From assembly GCA_963798455.1 (NCBI GenBank), contig CAWCTD010000003.1:1612001-1676000 (forward strand): a stretch of 64,000 bases of DNA, read 5' to 3'. This DNA comes from CAWCTD01 sp963798455 (GTDB lineage Bacteria > Acidobacteriota > Terriglobia > Bryobacterales > Bryobacteraceae). Positions 1-8,601 of the stretch are shown here, one piece after another; within the stretch, counting starts at the first letter, position 1; each line of letters opens with the position of its first letter. The notes beneath the pieces are model-generated. The model was not told the origin of the DNA and searched no databases. It saw nothing but the letters and a program-made list of their open reading frames with translations. Position numbers and translations under genes: made by a program.

Positions 1-1
1 G

Positions 2-133
2 ACCCGTGACGGAATCCTCGAAGAGGTCCCGGAGGCATACAAGGATGTGGACGAAGTGATCGACGTGGTCCACCAGGCCGGCCTGGCCCGCAAGGTGGCG
101 CGCCTTCGCCCCATGGGCGTGATCAAGGGGTAG
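2..133 (+). CDS. rtcB: RtcB RNA ligase, C-terminal end (partial)
   Basis: Only the last 43 codons are present; the frame is open at the left edge and stops at a TAG (131-133). The tail contains VIDVVHQAGLARKVARL and ends in GVIKG, which is the conserved C-terminus of RtcB, the GTP-dependent ligase that joins RNA 2',3'-cyclic phosphate ends to 5'-OH ends in RNA repair and tRNA splicing. The catalytic core lies outside the window. The last 11 bases overlap the 3' end of the convergent O-antigen ligase-like gene. Confidence 0.85.
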   Translation, partial: TRDGILEEVPEAYKDVDEVIDVVHQAGLARKVARLRPMGVIKG

Positions 134-1331
134 CGGCGCGCTCCCGCCGGGCGCGCTCCTCGGCGGCCAGGGCGCCCAACAGCACAAACACCCAGGCCGC
201 CAGTCCCAGTCTCTGCATGGGGTAGTCGACCAACGCGTGCAGAAACACCGAAATGAGGCCGATCCCCCAAATGGAACGGACGGCAGGCGCCACCGACCAG
301 GCAGCCGCCGACGCCAGCAACAGCAGGAACGGGACGCCGCCCTCGGCCAGCCATTCCGCCCAGTCATTGTGGGCATGATTGACCGTGAGACCTATATCGA
401 AGGTCGCGTACGCGGGATACGCCTTCTCGAAAGTGCCCAGTCCGAAGCCCAGCCATGGCCGCTCCCTGGCCATCGCCAGGGAGGACCACAGCATCTCCCT
501 GCGGTGTACATACGGATCGCTCTGCTGGAAGCGTTCCAGCAGAACCTGCCACCCGACCACGGCCGCGAAGATGGCCGCGAGCGCCCCAATTTTGACGACT
601 GCCACGCCAATCCGCGGGAAGGAGACCATGCCGCGCCGTCGCGCCAGCAGCAGTGTGGCTGGAATCTCCAGGGTGGCCAGGATGGATCCCGCCCGCGAAG
701 CGCAGGCGATCACCGAGGCGTACATGACACCGGCCATCAGGGCATGGACCAGAGCGTTGCGGCGTTCCCGAATGGCCTCCAGCACGGCCAACGGCAGCAA
801 CAGTTCGATGAAGGCAGCGTAGTTGTTGCGGTAGACAAACGGGCCCATGGCGTCGGGGTACCCGGAGGAAAACAGCCAGAAGACGTTGCCGTGGGAGGTG
901 AAATATTGCGTCGTCGCCAGGACGCTCATCGCGAAGCCAAACCACAACAGAGCACGCAGGAAGGGTTGGCGGGTCTCGGCGAGCGCGAGAGTCTGGACGG
1001 CCACGGCCACCAGCACCAGGCCGCTGGTCCAGAACAGGACGGCCCTCCATGTATCGAAGCGGTAGACGGTGGTGCGCAGCAGCAACTGCAGCAGGCCCCA
1101 TGCGGCGGCCCCCCCGAATGGCAGCAGGAGAAAGCTCTTCCGGAAGTTGAATCGTCCCAGAGCCCACTCGACCGCCCAGGCCATTCCCAGCAGGAAGCTT
1201 CCCGCCTGGAACAAGCTGACGGCCCAGCGTTCCCGGACCCAGACGGTTAGGGCGCCAAACGCCAGCAGGGATGCCAGCGCCACGGCTGAGATGTGAACAA
1301 ATCGTCCGTGCGCGCCGACGCCGAAGCTCAT
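123..1331 (-). CDS. O-antigen ligase / Wzy_C family membrane protein
   Basis: A 402-residue integral membrane protein with about ten hydrophobic segments. It carries the hallmarks of the O-antigen ligase/polymerase (Wzy_C) family: an ASRAGS motif, then ERPWLGFGLGTFEKAYP and the loop motif VNHAHNDWAEWLAEGG, which in the family form the periplasmic catalytic region. The expected role is ligation or polymerisation of polysaccharide repeat units at the periplasmic face. The ATG at 1331 was chosen because it overlaps the stop of the upstream MFS gene as ATGA (1328-1331), indicating translational coupling; a longer in-frame extension lies in the MFS gene. It is the last gene of the minus-strand polysaccharide locus and the second Wzy_C-like protein in it. 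Confidence 0.85.
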   Translation of the reverse strand: MSFGVGAHGRFVHISAVALASLLAFGALTVWVRERWAVSLFQAGSFLLGMAWAVEWALGRFNFRKSFLLLPFGGAAAWGLLQLLLRTTVYRFDTWRAVLFWTSGLVLVAVAVQTLALAETRQPFLRALLWFGFAMSVLATTQYFTSHGNVFWLFSSGYPDAMGPFVYRNNYAAFIELLLPLAVLEAIRERRNALVHALMAGVMYASVIACASRAGSILATLEIPATLLLARRRGMVSFPRIGVAVVKIGALAAIFAAVVGWQVLLERFQQSDPYVHRREMLWSSLAMARERPWLGFGLGTFEKAYPAYATFDIGLTVNHAHNDWAEWLAEGGVPFLLLLASAAAWSVAPAVRSIWGIGLISVFLHALVDYPMQRLGLAAWVFVLLGALAAEERARRERAATP

Positions 1332-2608
1332 TCCGTCTCGAGCCGGACGGTCGGATCCACCAGCAGCCAGGCAATCGCGCCCAGCGCGCATAGAGCCGCG
1401 GGCACCAAGAAGGATGCCGTCCAGCCGTACGAACCCGCGATCACGGGCGTCAGGATCGCTGTAATCGCCCCCGCGACCTGCGCGCCCATGTTCATCAGGC
1501 CCGAGACCGAGCCGGCCGAGGTTCCCGCAATGTCGGCGGTGACCGACCAGTACGAACTTTGCGCCAGGTAGAGCGACCCGATTCCCAAGGCAAGCGAGAC
1601 GCTCGCGAGTTCGCCGCTTCCCGCCTGGGTTCCAAGGGCAATGAAGAGAGCGGCGCCGGCCAGGCCTACCACCCCGACTCCGCACCTCCCCACACGCTTG
1701 CCGTAACGTTTGGTGAGGATGTCCGAAATCCATCCACCCAGCGGAGAGCAAAAAGTCATCCCCAGGAATGGGAGCATGCTGTAGAAGGCGCTCGCTTTCA
1801 AATCCAGTCCCCGGACGTCCTTCAGGTACTTGAAGAACCAGGTGAAGAAAATCCAGGCCGTATAGCCGAACGCAAAGTAACTGGCCGTGACAAAGAGGAT
1901 GGGCCGGTTGCGGAAAATCGTCCCCCAGGAGACTGTCTTGCCTTTCCCCACTCCTCGCGTCGAGGCCGGAATACCGGCCTCAATGTGTCCGAGTTCCTTT
2001 TCGGTGATCCAAGGATGCCGCCGCGGCGTGTCGCGCGCCAGCCAGTACCACAGGATGGCCACCACGATACCAATGGGTACTCGGATGAAGAAGGACCAAC
2101 GCCATCCCCAGTTGAGTATGATCCAGGTGATCAGCGGCGGCGCCAGGGCGGAGCCGGCGCCCACGCCCCCGAATACGATGCCGTTGGCGATTCCCCTCTC
2201 GTTGCTGGGAATCCAACTGGCTACCAGCCGGTTCGAAGCCGGAAACATCACCGCCTCCCCTGCTCCCAGCACGAAGCGCACCGCGATCAACGCAAAGATG
2301 GCGGCGCCGAAACCCGCCGGTATGGCCCCTGTCAGCGCCGTGAACAGGCTCCACCACAGGATGCCGAGGGTGAGAATCCACCGCGGGCCGAAACGGTCCG
2401 CGAGCCTGCCGCCGGGGGCTTGAAACAGCGCGTAACCCCATACCAGCGCGCTGAAGACATAGCCGAGCTGTATGTCCGTCAGCCCGAATTCCTTCTGAAC
2501 CGTCGGACCCGCTATGGCAAGATTCACGCGGTCCAGGTAGGACATCGCGCTGATCAGGAAGACATAAACAATAAGGGCCCATCTCAACCGGCCGGCAAAG
2601 GGCTTCAT
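1328..2608 (-). CDS. MFS transporter, anion:cation symporter (ACS) type
   Basis: A 426-residue major facilitator with 12 predicted membrane segments. The first helix has SAMSYLDRVNLAIAG, typical of the ACS family of hexuronate, glucarate and related organic-anion importers, and the loop after TM2 has GGRLADRFGPR. The central loop contains GGWISDILTKRYGKR. The substrate cannot be read from sequence. The ATG at 2608 is preceded by GGAGG (2620-2624); an upstream extension to 2668 lacks membrane character and is less likely. It is followed by the ligase-like gene with a 4-base ATGA overlap. Its relation to polysaccharide synthesis is not obvious; sugar-acid uptake is one possibility. Confidence 0.85.
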   Translation of the reverse strand: MKPFAGRLRWALIVYVFLISAMSYLDRVNLAIAGPTVQKEFGLTDIQLGYVFSALVWGYALFQAPGGRLADRFGPRWILTLGILWWSLFTALTGAIPAGFGAAIFALIAVRFVLGAGEAVMFPASNRLVASWIPSNERGIANGIVFGGVGAGSALAPPLITWIILNWGWRWSFFIRVPIGIVVAILWYWLARDTPRRHPWITEKELGHIEAGIPASTRGVGKGKTVSWGTIFRNRPILFVTASYFAFGYTAWIFFTWFFKYLKDVRGLDLKASAFYSMLPFLGMTFCSPLGGWISDILTKRYGKRVGRCGVGVVGLAGAALFIALGTQAGSGELASVSLALGIGSLYLAQSSYWSVTADIAGTSAGSVSGLMNMGAQVAGAITAILTPVIAGSYGWTASFLVPAALCALGAIAWLLVDPTVRLETE

Positions 2609-2753
2609 TTTCGCGCAAACCTCCGTGAATAGGATTGACAGCCGCGACGCCAGATGTCCGGGTGCCACGCGTCGCGCAAGCGGTCAGTATGTCACGAATG
2701 GATTGTCCGCCGCAATGCGCGGCGGGTGAAAGCAGGGCGGAAGTGGAGGCAGG

Positions 2754-4214
2754 CTAGTAGGCGCCCTGCCGGAACAGCACGGCGCGCACCGTCCGGGCCA
2801 GGATGTGGAGGTCAAGCCACAGCGACCAGTTGCGGATGTAGTAGGTGTCCAGCGTTTGCTGCACCCTGAGGTCGCCGTTGCTGCGCGCCGAAACCTGCCA
2901 CAGGCCGGTCAGCCCGGGCAGCACTCTGGCACGCAGGTTGCGGAATCCGGGTTCGAACTGGTCGAGATGGTAGCGCGGAAAAGGACGGGGGCCGACCAGG
3001 CTCATCTCCCCCTTGATCACGTTCCATAGCTGTGGCACTTCGTCCAGGCTGGTCCGCCGCAGCAGGCTCCCGATGAAGGGCACAAGGCGCGGATCATTCT
3101 TCAATTTGAAGTAGTGCAGCCATTCTTCTCGCGCTTCAGGGTTCGTCTCCAGATGCCGGCGCAGGAGTTCTTCGGCGTGCGGAAACATGGTCCGTAGTTT
3201 CCAAACGCGGATCGAGCAGCCGTTCCCGCCCCCGCGTTCTTGCACGAAGAGGGCGGGGCCTGGGCTCACGCATTTGATCCAAATCGCCGCCAATGCCAAC
3301 AACGGTGCGGCGGCCAGGCCCGCGGCGGACGCGATCAGAAGATCCAGAGCGCGCTTCAGCCAGCCGTTCAGCGGGATCAAGAGATTCTGTCGCACCTCCA
3401 GCCCCAGTTCTCCTCCCAGATCCCTGGTGGAGACCCACAGGCTGGCCATCCCGAACAGGTCGGGTATGACGATCACGTGACTGAATACTGTCCCCATGCG
3501 TTCGAGCACCGACAGCAACTCTTCGCGCTTCAAGCCGGGCATGGCCACCAGCGCGTGCCGGACCTTCCAGCGCCGCCCCAGTTCCGGCGCCAGCGAGAGA
3601 GGGCCGGCCACCCAGACTCCGCGGCACTCCTTTCCGGCCTCCTCGTCGTCATCGAGAAAGGCGACCGGCTTCAGGCCCAATTCCGGCTGGGCGCTCAAGC
3701 CGGAGACCACCCGCTGTCCGGCTTCCCCCGCCCCGAGAACCAGCACGGGAACGCCCCACCACCGCCGCGACGCACAACAACCTTTCAGCGTCGCTCGCAA
3801 CAGGGGGACGAGCACCACCGACAACGCCCAGCCAGCCACCAGCACGCCTCTGGAGAAGTCCATTTCCCGAGTCAGAACGATGGAAGCCGACCCCACCAGA
3901 TAGACAATAGTCGTGCCGAGCACCGAGCGCCGAAGCTCCTCAACCGGACTCAGGCCGACTCCCGGATAGAGTCCCAGCATGGCGTAGGCCGCCGCGAACA
4001 GCGCCAGGGCCGGCCAAAGACGCAGGTACGACTCCGCGAGGACCGAACTGTTCAGGTGGCTCCAGGCCTCGGCGGCCAGCCACCCCGAGACCGCGACCGC
4101 CACGAGATCGCTGGCCACCACTGCCACGCCCGTGGCGACGGGGTTGGAGATCTGGCCCGGCAGGACGGCGGGCACTTCCCGCTGGCCAAGATACGCTTCT
4201 AACGTCGTCCCCAT
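2754..4214 (-). CDS. Undecaprenyl-phosphate sugar phosphotransferase, WbaP type
   Basis: A 486-residue polyprenyl-phosphate hexose-1-phosphate transferase that starts polysaccharide repeat units by moving a sugar-1-phosphate onto undecaprenyl phosphate. Four to five N-terminal membrane helices (about residues 30-150) are followed by a CoA/NAD-binding-like fold (VLVLGAGEAGQRVVSGL, FLDDDEEAG) and a C-terminal bacterial sugar transferase domain with VWKLRTMFPHAEELL, RRTSLDEVPQLWNV, KGEMSLVGPRPF and LPGLTGLWQVSARS. The layout matches the WbaP galactose-phosphate transferases, but sugar specificity is not certain. The ATG at 4214 is preceded by a GAGGGGAG ribosome-binding site in the 10-base gap after the WecG-type gene, so co-translation is likely. 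Confidence 0.9.
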   Translation of the reverse strand: MGTTLEAYLGQREVPAVLPGQISNPVATGVAVVASDLVAVAVSGWLAAEAWSHLNSSVLAESYLRLWPALALFAAAYAMLGLYPGVGLSPVEELRRSVLGTTIVYLVGSASIVLTREMDFSRGVLVAGWALSVVLVPLLRATLKGCCASRRWWGVPVLVLGAGEAGQRVVSGLSAQPELGLKPVAFLDDDEEAGKECRGVWVAGPLSLAPELGRRWKVRHALVAMPGLKREELLSVLERMGTVFSHVIVIPDLFGMASLWVSTRDLGGELGLEVRQNLLIPLNGWLKRALDLLIASAAGLAAAPLLALAAIWIKCVSPGPALFVQERGGGNGCSIRVWKLRTMFPHAEELLRRHLETNPEAREEWLHYFKLKNDPRLVPFIGSLLRRTSLDEVPQLWNVIKGEMSLVGPRPFPRYHLDQFEPGFRNLRARVLPGLTGLWQVSARSNGDLRVQQTLDTYYIRNWSLWLDLHILARTVRAVLFRQGAY

Positions 4215-4224
4215 GCGACTCCCC

Positions 4225-4992
4225 TCAAGCCGTGAATCTGCGCTCGAGCAACTGCGCCGCAAACAGGGCCGCGAACCTGGGGTTGTGCTTCAAATAGCGC
4301 CACCAGAGCCGCCGCGGCTCCGTGCCCAGCCGGAACAACCATTCCAGGCCGCGGTCCTGCATCCAGCGCGGCGCCTGGGGTTTCACCCCCGCCAGGAAGT
4401 CGAAGGCCGCCCCCACGCCGAGCATCACCGCCGGGACCAGCCCGCGATGCGCGGCCATCCAGCGCTCCTGCTTAGGAGTGCTCAGCCCAACCAGAAGGAT
4501 TTTCACTCCGGAAGCCCGAATCTCGCGGACTACTTGCTCATCTTCGGCTTGGGAGAGCGGCCGGAACGGAGGCCCAAAGGCGTAGGGCATTTCCAGCCGG
4601 GGGAACCTGCGCCTCACCGCGGCCACGAGTCTCGCCAGCACGCCGTCGGTGGCCCCGTAGAATCCCACTGGCACTCCTGCCCCCTCGGCGGCGCCGAGCA
4701 CGATGGGCGTCAACTCGGGCCCGTACACGCGTGCGGCATCGCCTGCGCCAAGCATCCTGAGCGCCCAGACTAGCGGCATCCCGTCCGGTGTCACCAGGTC
4801 GGCCCCGTTCATGATTCGCCGGAACTCGTCCGAGTCGTGCGCTTCCATGACGTTGTTCACACTGGCGGCGCACACGTAGCGCGACTCGCCGCTCCGCGCC
4901 CAGGCCAGCACGCGCTCGACCGCGTCCCGGTAGCTGGTCCGGTCCACCCGCATGCCCAAAATACGCCGCGAAACTGGCTCTGCGCCGCGCAT
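4225..4992 (-). CDS. WecG/TagA/CpsF family glycosyltransferase
   Basis: About 255 residues, the normal size for this GT26 family, which adds the second sugar (such as ManNAc or ManNAcA) to lipid-linked intermediates. Recognisable blocks are GMRVDRTSYRDAVERVL, CAASVNNVMEAHDS, NGADLVTPDGMPLVWALR, YGPELTPIVL, GFYGATDGV, ILLVGLSTPKQERWM and VGAAFDFLAGVKPQAPRWMQ, ending in the RRLWWRYLKHNPRF tail. The start at 4992 is 5 bases after the stop of the DUF362 gene and lacks a clear Shine-Dalgarno, so an in-frame start further upstream inside the DUF362 gene is possible. It lies directly ahead of the WbaP-type gene, which fits a role in the next assembly step. Confidence 0.88.
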   Translation of the reverse strand: MRGAEPVSRRILGMRVDRTSYRDAVERVLAWARSGESRYVCAASVNNVMEAHDSDEFRRIMNGADLVTPDGMPLVWALRMLGAGDAARVYGPELTPIVLGAAEGAGVPVGFYGATDGVLARLVAAVRRRFPRLEMPYAFGPPFRPLSQAEDEQVVREIRASGVKILLVGLSTPKQERWMAAHRGLVPAVMLGVGAAFDFLAGVKPQAPRWMQDRGLEWLFRLGTEPRRLWWRYLKHNPRFAALFAAQLLERRFTA

Positions 4993-4997
4993 CGAAG

Positions 4998-5963
4998 TCA
5001 GTAGAACGGCTCCCGGAAGCAATAGAGCAGGCGGTGGAGTGGCGCCGCCAACCGCGATTCGTACCCCAGCCAGGCCAGCAACCTTGAGTGAAACGTGCAC
5101 CAGCCGGCCAAGTCCGTCCATTCCCGCTCCAGACGAAACCGCGCTCGCTGAAACTGCCGGTAGTCGGTGTTAAGTTCGATTTCGTCCCAGACCACGCCCC
5201 CCTGGCGGCGAGCCATGAACGCCAGGTGCGGCACGCGCCGCCAGTCAAAGCCCAGCAGCCTCGCCATCGCCAGGTCGGCTGCCACCACGCTGTCGCTAGC
5301 AAGCAGCCAGCTCAACTCGGTGGCCTGACCACGCATCGGCCCATTTCCGTTCAAACCGTAGCGGCCGTCCATGATGACGATCGTTTTCGGCAGGGCCTGG
5401 TGCACGGCGTAGATCACGTGCTTGAAGAACGGATGCAGCTTCAGACGCAGACTCGGCTCCTGGATGACGCCCCACTGATTCTTGATCGCGCCGCTAAGCA
5501 CGGTGTTGGCGTGCACCTTGGGGACCGGCATGGTGATGAAGAGGTCCGTCTCTTCGGTGATCGCCAGCGGCAGAGGAACGCTAAGGCGCCGCAGTCCGAC
5601 CCGAACTTGGATGTCTCGTGAAGCCTCCTTCGACAGGTTGACCAGGCGGGCGCTGTAACGGTTGGCCAACTCGCAAAGGCCGGTCGCTCGGAACACATCG
5701 TCCATCGAAAAACGGTTGTAGCCGCCCGAGTCCGACTCGCAGACAGTGACTCGGCAACCCGCCTCCTTCAGGCACTTCAACAGGGCCTCGATGGCCTCGA
5801 TCCCGGTCATGACCCCCGGCCTGTACACCGGGAAGGTCAGGTTGGGCTTGATCGTGACCCGGTCGCCCGGCCGCAGGGTGGCCGCGCTGCCGAGGAACTC
5901 GAGGCCGCTGCGAACCGCGGCCTGGTAGCCGTCAGCAAGGTCTGTCAAAAAGACTTTGGGCAT
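4998..5963 (-). CDS. DUF362 domain protein
   Basis: A 321-residue protein of the DUF362 family: IKPNLTF near the N-terminus, VTVCESDSGGYNRFS, then MPVPKVHANTVLSGAIKNQW and VIMDGRYGLNGNGP. DUF362 proteins occur with ferredoxin-like or metal-dependent enzymes, but this one has no visible CxxCxxC cluster and its reaction is unknown. It sits between a GT4 gene and the WecG-type gene, separated from the latter by 5 bases, so it is probably part of the polysaccharide operon and may modify the sugar chain or its lipid carrier. That role is inferred from position only. Confidence 0.8.
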   Translation of the reverse strand: MPKVFLTDLADGYQAAVRSGLEFLGSAATLRPGDRVTIKPNLTFPVYRPGVMTGIEAIEALLKCLKEAGCRVTVCESDSGGYNRFSMDDVFRATGLCELANRYSARLVNLSKEASRDIQVRVGLRRLSVPLPLAITEETDLFITMPVPKVHANTVLSGAIKNQWGVIQEPSLRLKLHPFFKHVIYAVHQALPKTIVIMDGRYGLNGNGPMRGQATELSWLLASDSVVAADLAMARLLGFDWRRVPHLAFMARRQGGVVWDEIELNTDYRQFQRARFRLEREWTDLAGWCTFHSRLLAWLGYESRLAAPLHRLLYCFREPFY

Positions 5964-6069
5964 TGGTCAGCATCCCTAGACTTAGATCGGACCAATTCCG
6001 CGTAAAGTTGAGGGACTTTCACGTAAACAGGCTCCAACTCGAAGATCCTTAAGAACCGCGCCCTGCCCT

Positions 6070-7320
6070 CTACTCACCCCGAAGTGGAACGAGAGTGTTG
6101 CGCGCCCGCTTCAGGACGGTGTAAAGCCACGGGCTCGCGGAGTGTATCGCACAACCTAAACGTCGGAGCTGATCTGAATGCACTTCATCGAGCAAGCGTT
6201 CAAGCTCTAGGCTTGGTTCGCACACTCGCTTCCGAGCTGAGCCGAAGATCTCCGAAAGGCCCGCGCTGTTGTGCTTCCAGTTAAGGTTCTCCTCGGCATA
6301 AACCCTCGCGGACCTCTTCATCTCGGTCACGCGCGTGGCGTCGTCAACGAAGTACTGCATTTCCCGGCTTAACATACCCTCATCAATCTCGCACTGTTCC
6401 CAATAGTACCCGTCTCGCCGCGGATAGAGCAGTTGCACGGGCACCAGCCGCCCGTTAGAGCTGTTGACAAACTCGTTCATGGGTGGCTGGTCACACGTAA
6501 TGACGGGAAGACCACACGCCAGCGCCTCGGGGACTGTTAGCCCAATGCCGTCAAGCCTGGATGGGTAGACGTAGACGTCACCAAGGTGATAGAGGCCGGG
6601 CGCTGGGACCGTCTGCGTAATGACCCGCAAGCGCTCTTCCCTCGCAAGGCGAGACATTATACCGCGGAGGTGAGGCATGGCGCGGTCGAGGTTCATTTGT
6701 GTATGTAAGACGAGGCGGGCTGGCCCCACGACCTTATTGAAAGCCCTCAGGACAAGATCGGTACCCTTGCGTTGCGGGCTCAATCCTGCACTGTGAAAGA
6801 AGGTTATGAAATCGGCGTCAGCCAGATGTGCGCTACTCGGCCGGAAGATCTCGGTCTCGGTCCCCCAAGGCACGTAGTAGCAGTTAGGGTGCCACTGAAA
6901 GACGCTATGGTGTCTTTTCGTGTTGCAGATTAGTACGTCATAGAGGGCGAACAGGGGCACCGTGCGCGGTGTGTAATAGTCCACGTACGCACAAGTGAGA
7001 ACTCCCAGGTCATTGCACCACTCGACCGGCGGCCACCAGTGCTGTTCGTTAAACAGAACGATCTCTATGCAATTAGTCTCGAGCCACGCAACAAAGTGAG
7101 AGCGGTCAACCCAAGTCACTACAGGGGTACTGTTCTGGGGTGCTCTGGTCACATGTGGTAAGTTCCAGAACGGTTCCTGTGTGGAGTCATAGTCGCCTCC
7201 ACGGGCATAAATGAACACGTTATGTACGGAGTCCAGCGCACTCAAATACTGGCGCGCTACGTATCCACCGCCGCGGTCCAACCAGGTTGTAACGATTCCA
7301 ATTCTACGCGGGGTCGACAT
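6070..7320 (-). CDS. Glycosyltransferase family 4 (GT-B fold)
   Basis: A 416-residue glycosyltransferase expected to transfer a nucleotide-activated sugar in the cytoplasm during repeat-unit assembly. The N-terminal half begins RRIGIVTTWLDRGGGYVARQ; the C-terminal donor domain has FHSAGLSPQRKGTDLVLRAF and VYPSRLDGIGLTVPEALACG, the GT4 nucleotide-sugar binding region with its acidic-x7-Glu signature, then GLPVITCDQPPMNEF. It starts 9 bases after the stop of the next GT4 gene. Base composition is visibly lower in G+C than the flanking genes and codon choice is more mixed, consistent with recent acquisition. Donor and acceptor are unknown. Confidence 0.87.
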   Translation of the reverse strand: MSTPRRIGIVTTWLDRGGGYVARQYLSALDSVHNVFIYARGGDYDSTQEPFWNLPHVTRAPQNSTPVVTWVDRSHFVAWLETNCIEIVLFNEQHWWPPVEWCNDLGVLTCAYVDYYTPRTVPLFALYDVLICNTKRHHSVFQWHPNCYYVPWGTETEIFRPSSAHLADADFITFFHSAGLSPQRKGTDLVLRAFNKVVGPARLVLHTQMNLDRAMPHLRGIMSRLAREERLRVITQTVPAPGLYHLGDVYVYPSRLDGIGLTVPEALACGLPVITCDQPPMNEFVNSSNGRLVPVQLLYPRRDGYYWEQCEIDEGMLSREMQYFVDDATRVTEMKRSARVYAEENLNWKHNSAGLSEIFGSARKRVCEPSLELERLLDEVHSDQLRRLGCAIHSASPWLYTVLKRARNTLVPLRGE

Positions 7321-7329
7321 AAAGGGCTG

Positions 7330-8496
7330 TTACGGGCGTGTCAAGACTGAGCTGTACACGGACAACAGTTCCGTGAAGCGGGCACTGAACTCGAAGGACG
7401 CGTCGAAACGCCGCCGGCCCTCCTGGCCCATGCGCCGGCAAAGCGCGGGGTCGGCCAGCAGTCGCTCCAGCGCGCGGGCCAGCGCGCCTGCATCGTTGGC
7501 TTGGACGAGAAGACCATTCTTGCCGTCTTCGATGATCTCGGGGATCCCCCCGATCGCGGACCCAACCAGGGGCTTGCCCATGGCCATAGCCTCGACTAGC
7601 ACGTTACCGAACCCCTCCGGTTTTCTCGCCGGCAACACACAGACGTCCAGTGCCGCATGCATGGCGGCGATATCCTCCACATCGCCGGTGAAGGTGATCC
7701 TGTCGCTCAACCGGAACTCTTCCACCAGGCGGTCCAGCCGGCGGCGGTGCTCCTGGTTGCCCGGAAACGGGCTCCCAACCACCACAAAGCCCACCTCCGG
7801 GAATCTGGGGGTCAGCGCGGCCGCGGCCTGGACAAAAACGTCCTGACCTTTCTGGTCCAGGTTGATCCGCCCCACAACACCCACCAGGAGACGGTCTGTT
7901 AAGGCGTGCTTCCGCCTGAAATCCGCGACTCGCTCCGCGGTGGGGGGAGCGAGTTCGTCGGCGGGAATGCCGCAGTGGATCACAACGACTCTTCGGTTCC
8001 TGATCCTGCTGTGGAACTGGCCGGCCACCGCTTCAGAAATGCAGACGATGACGGAAGCGAAGGCGTACATGAACCATTGGTAGACCGGCCATAAACGGCT
8101 GACATCGGCGCAGAACTCGCGCACGTGCCAGACGTGCGGCGTGCCGCACAGCTTGGCGGCGAGACCCGGCGAGACAAGCACGGCAGTATTGGTATGCACG
8201 ATGTCGGGCCGGCTGGCGCGAATGTGGGCGGTGAGCCGGATCGTGGAGGTGACAACCTGCCACAGCCAGTGGAGGCACGCTCGGGGCGTCCTCAGATTGC
8301 GCCTGGCTACGATCGGAAGATCCGTGTGGATCAACGTCCTGACGCCAGCCTCGTCGAGGCGCGGCCGCAGCGGCCCATCGCAGGGAAGAATCACTTCGAC
8401 GTCGTGGCCGTCTTTCGCCAGCTGGCTGGTGAGCCGGAGCAGAGAGCGGCTGGCGCCGTACATGTCGGAAGGATTTGCAACGTATAGGATTCTCAT
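7330..8496 (-). CDS. Glycosyltransferase family 4 (GT-B fold)
   Basis: A 388-residue glycosyltransferase. The N-terminus MRILYVANPSDMYGASRS carries the glycine/serine-rich acceptor-side loop typical of GT4; the linker VGVVGRINLDQKGQDVF and the donor site LPARKPEGFGNVLVEAMAMG (E-x7-E) followed by GKPLVGSAIGGIPEII are standard. The ATG at 8496 was chosen because homology begins there; the longer reading frame upstream has no family similarity. It is placed between a methyltransferase gene (105-base gap) and the second GT4 gene (9-base gap). Confidence 0.9.
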   Translation of the reverse strand: MRILYVANPSDMYGASRSLLRLTSQLAKDGHDVEVILPCDGPLRPRLDEAGVRTLIHTDLPIVARRNLRTPRACLHWLWQVVTSTIRLTAHIRASRPDIVHTNTAVLVSPGLAAKLCGTPHVWHVREFCADVSRLWPVYQWFMYAFASVIVCISEAVAGQFHSRIRNRRVVVIHCGIPADELAPPTAERVADFRRKHALTDRLLVGVVGRINLDQKGQDVFVQAAAALTPRFPEVGFVVVGSPFPGNQEHRRRLDRLVEEFRLSDRITFTGDVEDIAAMHAALDVCVLPARKPEGFGNVLVEAMAMGKPLVGSAIGGIPEIIEDGKNGLLVQANDAGALARALERLLADPALCRRMGQEGRRRFDASFEFSARFTELLSVYSSVLTRP

Positions 8497-8601
8497 GCCA
8501 TCGAAGACCGCAGGAGAACGGAAATGCCACGCTCTCTCGCTGCATGCTGTGAGCGGCCAGTCGTGTTCGTGCCCTCTGTCCAACGGCTGTCCGGCGTGGC
8601 T

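Noticed and set aside
2707..2725. GC-rich hairpin (CCGCCGC, 5-base loop, GCGGCGG) between the WbaP and MFS genes as a terminator
   Set aside because: There is no T-run after it on either strand, so it is not a rho-independent terminator; it may still affect mRNA stability.
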